This document shows positions 15,001-27,000 of a stretch of DNA of 64,000 nt, in pieces. The notes below the pieces were generated by a model. That model was not told the origin of the DNA and did no database searches. It saw only the letters and a program-made list of their open reading frames with translations. The position numbers were made by a program, and so were the translations under genes. The stretch covers positions 13,584,501 to 13,648,500 of the forward strand of contig SMMW01000622.1 in the NCBI GenBank assembly GCA_004794655.1, read 5' to 3'. Each line of letters starts with the position of its first letter. The first letter of the stretch is position 1. Source of the stretch: Marisa cornuarietis (taxonomy: Eukaryota; Mollusca; Gastropoda; Architaenioglossa; Ampullariidae).

Positions 15001-18000
15001 CCATGATTTGCCTTTGCCAGTTTCATTGTGATGTACAGTAATCCCTCATTTATCGCGGGTGTTCCGTTCCAGGCCCACCCGCGATAAGTGAATTTCCGCG
15101 AAGTAGGGACGCTATACTATTTTTAGTAGTTATACATTATTTTAAGTCTCTATAAACCCTCCCCACACTCTTATACATATCCCTTTCCCAAACTGTACAA
15201 GTACCTTTTAAAAACTTCAACTTAAATGTTCATAAAAATGTTTTAAATTCTTAAACCTAGATATGTAATTTTAAAAATTTGATATGGGTAGTCACAGGGA
15301 TAAATTCACTCGTGCTCTCATTGGTTGATGTCGCTCCGGAAACCAATCACAGTCAACTAATCTCTTTGTTTGGCATGCAGGGAATCTTCTCTCTCGCGCA
15401 TCAACATGAAACAACGCGCCTATCCGCAATGTGGCTGCCGACATGGCCGTATTTTTTCGTTTTTATTTTTTGATGAATATTTTGGAAAAACCCGCGAAGC
15501 ACTGAAGCCGCGAAACATGAAGCGCGAAGTGGCGAGGGAACACTGTACTCCTCATTTTTGCCTGTTCAAGTTCGATGTCCTTACTTTTGCTAGTTCCATT
15601 GAATTGGGTTTCTTGGTTTTGCTGGTTATGATATACTCCTTGTTCTTTTTTTCCCCATTGTCATTGTGAAGTGCTTCTTGTTTTTACCAGTTTCTATGAC
15701 ATTGAGGCTGAGGGTCCAGTGCAGGAGATTTATTTTGCCTCTGAATCACAAAGAGGAAGTCTGAATCTTAGATCAGTGCAAGAACCACTCAGGTGTGATG
15801 TTTGTATAGACAACATGTATACATGTCCGTGAATAGCTGTGTAATGGCAATGAATGAAATGTCTTAGCAAGGTTTGGTAGAACTACTGAAAAAAAATACA
15901 AGAATCATATTTTGTGTCATCTTCACCCTGCATCTTGCACTATGGCTAACACTTCTAAAGCTTATACTTTTTTGATTAATGGTATTGAGGAATTCAGTGT
16001 TTATTGATATGAGTTGGTACTTGTTATCAATGAGTAATAAGAGCTCTAGTGTACATGATAGGGTTCAATCTTAACTTCTCCAAATATGTAGCTATATTTT
16101 ATGCATGTACTCTCTACTTCCCTTCCCTTATGTCAAGTACTTGTAGCCCATTGAAAATTATAAAGAATGCTTAAATCTTTAGCACCATCACTGTCATGAT
16201 TCATGTCATGGACAGCCCATGACCACTGGTTGGAGTTTAAATTAGGAAACAGGCATATGAAAACGGATTCCCATGTTGAAAACACATGTAGAGTTAGATG
16301 CATTTCTGCAGAGAAAAGTGATTGCTAGTCAATGGGGCCATATCCATAAAAGGCAGGATTAGTGGTATCTGTAAATTGTTTACAACTTTTGCTTGATGTA
16401 CATTTTGTTTTCGGCATCTGTTATAATTTCTCATGTTACTTGTCATATAGACTAATGTGTGAGACCTGTTCAAAATATAGGTAGCTGTACTTGGAGTGAC
16501 TAACTGCACATAGGAATAACTATAAATAACAATCTATTTTACAAATGTCAGATTATAGAATTTAGGAGTAAAACAATCTGTCAACTAGTTTTCCATATAT
16601 AATTAATCTGTGAACTATTTGACCTTACAGAACCTTAAAATTATTATGAAAGAGAACTTCATGGCTTTTTTGCTAAACATATATGTGAATCTAATAAATT
16701 GTTGCTATACTTGTAGTTGTATTTTAACAAAAAGTAACTTCTATGCTTATTAAAGGGAATGTTATAATGGACTGAGACAGGCAAAGGATGTGCATGTATT
16801 TTAATAAACTTACCCTCAGTATCATAAGGTATAGATTTTAACTAGGCTGCCTTGTGGAAATAACCTTAAAATTAATAAATGTGCAAATTAAGGGAGCAAT
16901 ATATAAAATTATTTTTTGTAAGGCTCATAATGTGAGGCTGTTAACTGGTTAAAGTGCATTTTATACCTTCAGAATCACTGGTGTCACTACACAGCAACCT
17001 TTGTAAAAGAGAACATATTATCAAAGTTAAATTAACTGCTTAAGAAAGTTTGGATTTAAAGTGATGGCTTTAAAATAAAATTCAGCATTAAATGGATAAA
17101 AGTAGAATGTGTGGTTTAATCTAAGTGGACTTCTTATAACATTTCTGTGATTTTACCCTGCCTCATGTCAGTTTACTTCACTCCCTTTAGCCTTGACCTT
17201 TTCCTTGTGACCTCAACCCCTCACAGTGTCTGTGATGTTACTCTGTCCACACCCTCGATGTCCTTGTCACCGACATCGCTCATGTCTGTTGACTTGTCAT
17301 TTGATGAGATGGAGTTTTTGAGGTTTGTTTTCCTGCATGTTTTTTTTTTTTTACTTGATGTTTTCATTTGCACTGCATTTTCTTTTAACTTAAAAACTTT
17401 TTTTGGTAGAATTTTATTTTACATGGTGCACATTTTGTCTATGACATGCTTCTTTTGCAGGACTTTGCTAAGATGGATTTAATTTTGTCCGAATATTGAA
17501 ATCTTTAAAGTGTTTTGTGTACATAACTGAACGCATTACTCAATGATCTGGTTTTGATTTTTGAAAGATGTGGTTTGGATTGAAACCCACCTCACCCCCA
17601 TCTTTCAAGAGTTAGAGGATAACCTGAAAAATGTATCTCTGGATGTTGGAGAATGTAAGAATAGTGCTGTTAGTAATTCATCTATTGATTTTTTGTTAGT
17701 TATTAGAAATTCACTGTGTAATTTTTCCATCTGAAAATTACCCTCCAACCAAAACCAAACAAGAAAAATGTCATCTGGTGCATGCTTAAAGTGCAAGGCA
17801 ACTACCACACCAGTCTCATGTTTGAGGATTTGCTGCTTTTCATCAGACCTATTGGTCGACCACCATTCGAGGAGAAACTCCCTCTGCCACCTGTCTTGCC
17901 AAAACCTGTGGCCAAGCCCCCACCTCCAACACCTGAGCTGTTGTCTGAGGTGGAGGTTCCAACAGAAGAATACAAGAGGCCCTGTGTTGCTGAGGCTAAG

Positions 18001-21000
18001 AAACGGTTTGACCAGCCAGAGGAGTACCAACCACCACCAGCTAAGGTGCACAGACCTGCCAAAGCACCAGCACCCAAACCAGCAGCACCTCTTGTTCCTG
18101 CTTCAAAGCAGCAGTTCTTTGTACCCAGGGAAAAATCTCCAAGGTCAATTCTCTTTCATATTCAAATGTTGTAGAGTGCTCTCTGCATTAAAGAAATTGT
18201 GACTGCCATCAGTGGCACTGACTTTCCAGCATAATGTGTATTCCATTATGTTTCCATTGGTGTAATTTCTGCTCAAGGAAAGGAACTGGAAATAAAATTA
18301 AGCTTTGCAAACTCTCAAACTTTTTCTATCTTTTAGATTTTTTACTAGCTCATTGCTTTAACCAAGACTTAGGACTTGATGGAATATCCTATTGAGAACT
18401 CGCTTATTGCTTTTTAGCTATGAGATCCAAGAGACAGGACCAGTCCAATTAATCAGCTATGCATCAGACACAGAATGTGGCTACTTAAGACTTATGGATG
18501 AGCAGGATCTAGAGAGGTTTGTCTGATGCATGTTGCAGTGCATGCAGAGCCAGTTAAATTTGCAGTGAAATATGTCTAGTCTTTTATTTTAAGTGTTTTC
18601 CACTGGAAAATGCATGGTATTTTCTGATTGTGTGTGTCTAAGAGCATGGTCACATGCAGAGATTTTTTAAAAACTATTAATTGTAACTGCTAACTCAGAA
18701 TCGACAGAGTAACTTTAGAATAGTGACTGGAATAGGCTTTCAAAACAGGAAATAATTTGTTGGAGATGTATTTGTACTGAAGAATGTCTGTGATGTGCAT
18801 GGTATTTAACAAAGTAAGAGGGAAAAGAAAATGCAATACACATGGTATCTTTGTCTTTCTGGACCAACCCGTGACTGAGAAACAAAAGAACTGGGATTCA
18901 GGAATTTCAGTTTGTATATTCAGAATGTTTATGCAGCATTCACAGAAATCTGTTGTGATTTACTTTTGTTGTTATTAATGAGATGCACCTATACTGTGTT
19001 ATTGACAGGTAACTGCTAGTGGTATTAAAATTGCTAATTTTAGAAACTATGTCATATTGTCAAGCTTTCTAGTTATTTTTTTTGCTTTAAAACCACATTT
19101 GACTTGATATTTTAATGAATGTTGCGATGAACACTAAAACATTTTTGTAATAATCAACAGCCTTGTGTTAATAGCTTTTTTAAAACTGCATGAGGATTAT
19201 TTGTGTGGTAGACATCTGTTTGCATTTTACTGAAGAATTACTTGAAGTGTTTTTGAATTAAAAAGTTTTTTAAAATCTTTTAACCTGTAATATAAATGCA
19301 GATGTGAAATACTGATGTTAAATAACATTCCAAAGTAATGCATGGATGTGTGAAATTTGTAGTCTTCTCATTCTTGGCTATTAAGCATTTTACACTTAAT
19401 GGTTGTACATACGTTCATCAATGTTGTCTAATTTGAGTGTGACATCATGCCAAAAACTTTTGAAATAAATTTTTCTACAGCTTCTGTTTTTCCATTATAC
19501 AACATTTCTACTTAATTTTTACCAGATATACCGCTATTATTTTATGTATGAAAAGATTATCTCAGCACAATCTTTATTTAGAACAACAGTTCACTAATAA
19601 AATATTTAATGTAGAAATTTTTTTTAAACTGTCAGGTTTAAGCAGAATGCATGCCTGCAATCTATAACTAGTATTGTGAAGTTTCAACCAAATCATTCTT
19701 ATATGAATTTTAATGACAAAAGTAAGCATGAAAAAGTCAATTGTCAGCTTTAAAAAATCAGTAGTGCATGATGCTAAGCTATTAACAGTCGGAAATATGC
19801 ACAAATACTGATTTTGTGGTGAATCCAGTAATGAGTTTATTTTTCCCTATCATTTCTTTACAGACCACTCTTTGAGAAACGGCAACTATCGGAGCCACCA
19901 GTCATGCCAGAAAAAAGGTGCTTATAATTGTTTACTATGTTGCTGTTGCATTATTAGACATTATGATTTACTTCCCTCGTTTCCTTCTTTCCTTGTAATT
20001 AAAAAATAAAAGGATAAGCTAGTTTTAAAACTTAACTTTTTGCAATAATTTAAGACAGAAGGAAAATAGTGCAGTGAATGCTTTACAAGCTTAAAACGTG
20101 GAACACTTTTTCTCTCTGTTGACTTCATTGTCACTTGGTGTAGGAAACCAGAACAACTTCCTGTAATTGCTCCTAAACCTGTTGCACCTGTAAAGGTACC
20201 TCCAGCAGTAGCACCAAAGCCAAGGCCACCAAGGTACCTACAGGCATCTTGGCTTTTTGACTTATTTCATCAGCATTTTAATTAATATTCAACAACCACA
20301 GAAGACAGACTGCAAGTCTAGAAATTGTTTTCTTTTTTAATTCTTTCTTTGACACACCTTTTAAAATATTTTTTCACATTTTTCCCTTGGTAGTTGACTC
20401 ATGGTTCTACTAATTCCTCAGTTTTCCTCCTAGTTTGTTGTGTGGTGGTGAGTTCTTAACACTGGAAAATTGTTTCTTGAAGCTTGGATAAATAACATTT
20501 CATTCAGTTTTTGGGACCAGTTGTGTAGTCTTTAAAAACGATGCCAGTTGGGAAAGGTTTTCAGGTTACCACTAATCTGTCCTTTATTCTCTCAATGGCT
20601 CAGTGCTGCTATGTATTTGGACATAGACGAAGAGGGACCAGTGCAGCTTATCAGTTATGCCTCAGACACTGAATCAGCTTCTTTGAGGCTTGTGCACTCT
20701 GAAAAGCTTTTAGAGAGGTCTGTTGGTGTGTGCACTTGTCAAGAATGGCTTCTACAGCATGTGTTTGTCCTAGCCACTAGTAGACATGAAAACCATTTGT
20801 GTTGGGTGAAATTAGAAAATTCATGAGATGTATTTTGCAGCAAGTATTCCTATGAGTAGATGGTGAGCAAATCCATTCACTTCCTACCCTGTTCACATCT
20901 TAAAATTTATTGTACTCTAGTCTGATGAGATTCAATTTTGACCATGGAAAATATTTAATGGCACCATTTTAAATTGACAAAATGCATTTTGTAAATTTTT

Positions 21001-24000
21001 CTCAGGTAAGCTTTTAGGTAAACATAAGGTTATTAATCGTACCATTTTCCACACTCATTTCATGGTAATTAATGTTACTCTCATAAACCTTTTATTGTGC
21101 CTGTTTTTACTTTTTTCGTGTAAAATCTTGATGTGGGTTTTTCATACTATTTTTATTATTTGATTTGCATGTTTGAACCTTAATTTATGTGTTATTTGCA
21201 TGGACTTTTTACAGAGAGAAGAGTGTTAAAATTATGTAAAAAACACTTTTTATTTTCTTTAATAGGCATACATATTTTTTAAGTTGATTCTTTATGTTGG
21301 ACACAAAAACATTAAGTATTTTCATCTTTTGCAGACATAAACAATACTTCATTAGACAGCTTTTCAATTAATCTACTACAGATGGGACTTTATAACATAT
21401 TTACTAAGCAACATACACTGATTCATGTGTGCATGTAAGCAAACATCTGTACATCAACATTCTTATAGTCTAAAAAAATGATTTCTTTTATTTAATTTTT
21501 TCACAATAATTTCTAACCAGGGAACATTTGTTTTTGTTATTTAATGTAAAATAAGACCTCTTCTTCTTCACAGCTGATAAGTTTCAAATGTTTTCAAATA
21601 GCAGACCAGTGGTACCAGCAGAGGTACTACAACCTCAACCACAGCCACCATCGCTCAAACCAGAACCTGTAACTACAACTTTACAGTTTCAGCCAAAAGA
21701 CAAAGAATACAGGTGGATACTAGATCACCATTTTGAAGTGACCAAAATTCACATTTTAAAAGTTTAGTTTTTAAGTTTGTAATATTATTGAACTGTGAAT
21801 AATCATGAAGCTCAGGGAGTACAAGTCTTGGTCAAATTTAGGAATTTGACATGTTGGAGTAAACCCTGAAATAAGTTGACCCTTAAATAAACTGACATTT
21901 CAGCGAGACTTCTAGCAGCTATTTTTAACATAATCTCAACTGTAGAGTCAATTCTGACAATTTCAATCCCAGGCATGTGGAGCCTCCTAAAGCTAAAGCA
22001 GAACCAGTCAAACATGTGGTGGCATTTGCAGCACCTCCACCACCTTCTCCACCCAGGTGAATAGATTGTGGAGTGTGCCTGCATGTTTTTGAGAACCCCT
22101 GCTATGTTTATTTGAAAAATCATTTTTTTTCCCCTTTCAGATTTGCCTGCCTTTTATTCAGCTATTGCTGTCAGTGCATTGCGCTACCAACACATTTGTT
22201 CACACGAATTTGAAAGCAGGCACATACCCTCACAATCTCCATTTCTGCCTTCTCCCTCCTCCTTTCTTTACTCAGTTTCTGACAGCCACACACACAATTG
22301 TTTGGGCACAAACACACCAGCCTCCCAACAGCATGCATATTAACTGGTTTCACATGTCTGTGTCATCTGCTGTCTGTTGTATATTGGCTAGAGGCTGTGG
22401 GATTTTGTTTGAAAAAACTTTGAAAGAAATTGTGGGGATTTTTTTTCTTTTTTTTCCATCTTTGTTTATTATTTTTCTCCTTTGACATAGCTGGCTTTCT
22501 CTGGTCTGCACTGTCAAACTATTGTAAATTAATTTTTTCATTGCATGCTCCTCACTTTCATGCTTTTTTTCTATCATTACAGTGTTAATAAAGTGATTAT
22601 TATATGAAGGTTTATTCCTCAGCATACATCTTTTTACCACCATCAGGTTTTAAAGAAATGATTTGTAAAATGTTTGAAATTCTAATATTTACTCACAGGT
22701 TATTTAAAAATCGCTTTGAACTTAGTGTCAGATGCTAGTACATAACTGTATGTATAATGTTTCTGTGTGAGAGTTTATGCACTAGATAGAGCAGTATACA
22801 GTAGCTTGCTTTTTGTCTTGAAAACTATCACCAGAAACCTTTCTTTGTCTTCTTTTGTTTAGACTTTTATGTTGTTTCTGTTGTTTCTGTTTTTTTTGGG
22901 GGGGACATTTTACTAACCCAGTGTATATGTTTCAGTGCTCCTGTGGTCAAAGCTGCACCTTCACCCCTCCCCCCTACAGCCCCTAAACCCACTCAGGTGG
23001 CACCCATACAGCCTAAAGCACCACGTGTTCGTGTACGTAAACAAGCCTCACATGAGGCTAAAGTGCCTATAGTGCTGAAGCAGGAGCCCACACCATGGTG
23101 GCCTGAGCACATTGATGTTCCCATGGTGGTGGAAGAAGTTGAAAAGAGGTTTGTTGGCATGTGTACCCCTGGGTGGTCTGCCTGGTGCTGCCTAGTGTTC
23201 ATGGCTTTGACAATCTGCAGTCCTGATCCTCATCCTGGTTCTCATAGCAGAACATTGTCAAGCTGAAGCTGTTGTCCATGATTTTTACACATGCCAACCT
23301 GAATTCACTTCCAAGAGCATGCTGCTATCCCTGTTCACATGGTCTCACTTTCTTTATCAATTTATCTAGAACACACAGCTTGTCAAATGCCTCTAACTCC
23401 AACAGGAAAACAACAGTTTACCAGCCCTTTCCATGTCTTGGCATCTGTTGCAAATCTGGTGCCAGCTTCCTTTTTCATGACAGGATTTGGCATGCATCTC
23501 AGCAATCTTGTCTCATGGCATGCTGCTTTTAGGATTGTGAAGCTTCATAATTCCTGTGCTTGAAATTTTGAAATTTCTCTCCAATTAGGCTTTTGTCTGC
23601 ATGTTACTTAATTCATTTGTCATTAATGTGATATTGAGTCAGGAACCCAATACCTGCATTTTATTGGGATGTTTGATTTTTTTCACCTGTCTCTCTCTCT
23701 ATTGCACAAATTTGCGTGTATGCACAAACACACAACAAATCATCTTAAGCATTCTTGTTTCATGTTCTGACTAGCTATTTGGTATAGATCTTACTTGAAA
23801 TTTTGGAAATTTGAAGGGAGGTAGCTGGCTCCATGACCGACTGATGTTATAAGGTTTACGAATGAGTAGTGTTACTGGTGTCATGTCTAACTGGTATGAC
23901 ATTGCTGGGTTTGTGTCAGATTTGTGTTGCTAGTTCCACATGTGGGTGGAAGTATGGTGTTACTGATTCTGTCTGACTGACTGATGTTGCTGGTCCTACA

Positions 24001-27000
24001 TCTGGCTGCTGTGCTATAACCAGTTTCTTGCTTTATAAATCTAGTGTATTGGATACATTTGTTTTAATGATTCTAGAACTGAAATATCTATGACGTGTTG
24101 TTTTGGCTTTGTCATTTTTTAAAATGTTTGATTCTTCCCATTTTTCATCCTCCATTTTTTCCCCTTTGACTAATGGTATTGTGTAAAATACTTTTTTTTT
24201 AGTTGCTTTGATGTGCTTGTATCAAAGATGGGCTTTGTATGGTATTGAAGTATAGGCAAACAATTGCTGACATATTTCTTTATTTAAAATGGCACATTTT
24301 CTTGATAATCATGAATCAAATTGTGTTAAATATTGTTAAACATAAGGGTAAGGGAGTAGGTGCAAATGATTTGAGCTTCATTTCAGCAGCATGCTTCAGC
24401 TCAAGACAGCTTCTCCAAAAGAGATTTCAGCACTGGATCAAACTTGCAAATCTTGGGAAACAGCTACATCATAAGCTTACACTTTTAATAACCATTTATT
24501 ATTTTAAAAGCAAGCATGTGCATTTTTATATTCTCTTAAACTTAATGAGATAACTGTGATTGAAATGTTTCTAATTAGAACTTTGGTCTTCTAGTGTCTA
24601 TGACAACATTTATAGAAATTGCTTTGTCATTGCTTTTAAAAGAGTCATCGTCAGGTAGAACACAGGAAGAATTAATGTTGTCCAGGTAATCACCACTCAG
24701 GAGCTTTTTTTTAAAAAATTAAAATCTACTTTATCAAAGTATATTAACTCTTTTGCTTCAGAGATAGTGAGGAATTTGAGAGTGCAATGCGGGAGTATAT
24801 CCGACGAGAAGGCCAAGCACCACCACTTGAAGACTTATATGACAAGACCAAAAACAGACCACCCAAATTCAAGACTCAGATTAAAGATCTACTGACTCTG
24901 AAAGAAAATGAGCCAGCACATTTTGAGTGCAAGCTTATACCTATAGGTGATCCCACAATGAGAGTTGAGTGGTTCAAAGATGGAGAACCTCTGCATCATG
25001 GTAAGCTTGATGCAGTCTTACATGAGAAAATATGTACACAGTTTATATCTCACAATTTATGAACACATTTAGCTCTGTGTGTGTGTTCACACGCACATGT
25101 ACTTTCATTCCTTTCACTATATTCTGCACAAATTAGAATGGCACTAAAAGTTATTTGGGTCTAAATTAAAGAACATGTAAAACTGAAAGTAACTTATTTG
25201 TGGCTTTTCAGGTACACGGTACAAGCCTGAGTATGACTTCGGCTTTGTCAGCCTTGACATACAGTGGGTAAATCCTGAAGACTCAGGTGTGTACACTTGC
25301 CATGCCACCAACAACTATGGTGAAGACTCTACCTCTGCTACTATAAAGTGCAAAGGTATGTGTGATATAAACACAATACAGAGCCTCTCAAGCATGAAGA
25401 CATCTCTAAAGCACAAAAATTTACATAAAAATTATAACAGTTTGCACAGTGTCAGACAGGGCAACTGAAGCTGGTGTTTCAGATTGCTGTCATTGAGTTT
25501 AATGTGAAGTATTACACGAAACTGTGTCTCATTCAAAGTTAATGATCAGGAATTGGAAAACAGTAAAAGTAGTTACAGAAGGAATACAGGATTACCATCG
25601 GATTTAATGACAGGGTAGGTGTGAAATTCAGAGTTTATGAACAATCATCACACCTAACTCATGCTTGCTGGGCGATTGGACTGAACACTTATTTACATAG
25701 AAGCCTATAGATTAATAAAGTGTGGTGATGGTAATGGGTGATGGTAAAATTTAAACAAAATTGTATAATGCCCAAGCATCATCCTATTATGCCCAGTGCT
25801 AGGCAGATGACTTAGATGTTAAGTCTTTGACATCCTATCTTTACTTGTTGCTTGTGAATATTAAGAATTTGAATATCAAGTACACTTCTGTGTGCTTGCA
25901 GCACTGCGTTCTATCATAATGGACACGCAGCTTCCTGGGGAGGGTGCAGCCCGCCTGCAGGAGATGGAAGAACACTGGCGCAGGTTGGTAAAGTCTGGCT
26001 GATATGGATTCTTTATGCTGACTGAGATAATTGATACCTTACAATCTTCCTCCCTAAGCGATAGGTGAAAATCCACGAAGTAGCAGTGTTATTTTATTAT
26101 TTATATATATTTTAAGGCTTTATAAACCCCTCCTGCACTCCTCTAAACCTTTCCCGAACTCTTATGAACACTTCATATGCTCTTAAACACTTTCTGCACT
26201 CTTAAACCTATGTAATTTTAATAACATATAAAATTCTGTATGGGTACACAGTGCTGTGGTTGGTTGCCTTCATTCCATCAGCCAAAAGTGTGCCATGTAC
26301 AATCTCATGTTGGCAAACTTGGGCAAATGATAGTGGCATATAGTACTGCGTTTCCATTGTATACAGTACAGTATTCATCTACTGATGAAATACCTGTACA
26401 TACTGTATTTTATTTTGATTCAATTAATATTCTTTTAGTATGTTTGAATTAACATTTTTAATTTTTTATTTTAAAATTTTTAGACAAAAATAATTAAAAT
26501 CATAAATGGTATATAAGTACCTATATACTGCAAAATCCCGCGAAATAACGAAAACACTGTGATATAGAATTAGATTAACCAAAAAAAAAGTGATACAGTG
26601 AACCTCAATAAGTAAACCGCAATATAGCAAGGGATGGCTGTGTATTTAAGAGCACTCTCTTAAATGCACAACATATATGCAGACCCACATACACATGTAT
26701 ACACCATATGCAGATTTCTGGTATTTAAGCTTAGTCTCTTTCCTGCATATAGCCAAATGATTCTGGAAGAACGTTATTTAGAGGAGCCACAAACACGATC
26801 ACCACCATTGTTTGACCTGAAACCTGAACCAGTAGAAACCGGTGAAGGTGAGCCTGCCAAGTTCCTGGTAAAGGTTGGAGGCTTTCCTCGACCACGTGTC
26901 AGCTGGTGGATCAATGGCAGTCTTATTGTCAGTGTAAGAAATCTTCGATCATTAAATTATTTTCCTTGTTTATACACAGTAATGTTTATCATCAAAAATT

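Noticed and set aside
15279..15669. Open frames within the first Tigger-like element
   Set aside because: Too short and without any transposase (DDE) motif; the element is non-autonomous.
22141..22485. Extra cassette after 22056
   Set aside because: An in-phase acceptor exists, but the frame meets a stop and no donor is found; composition is unlike the other cassettes.
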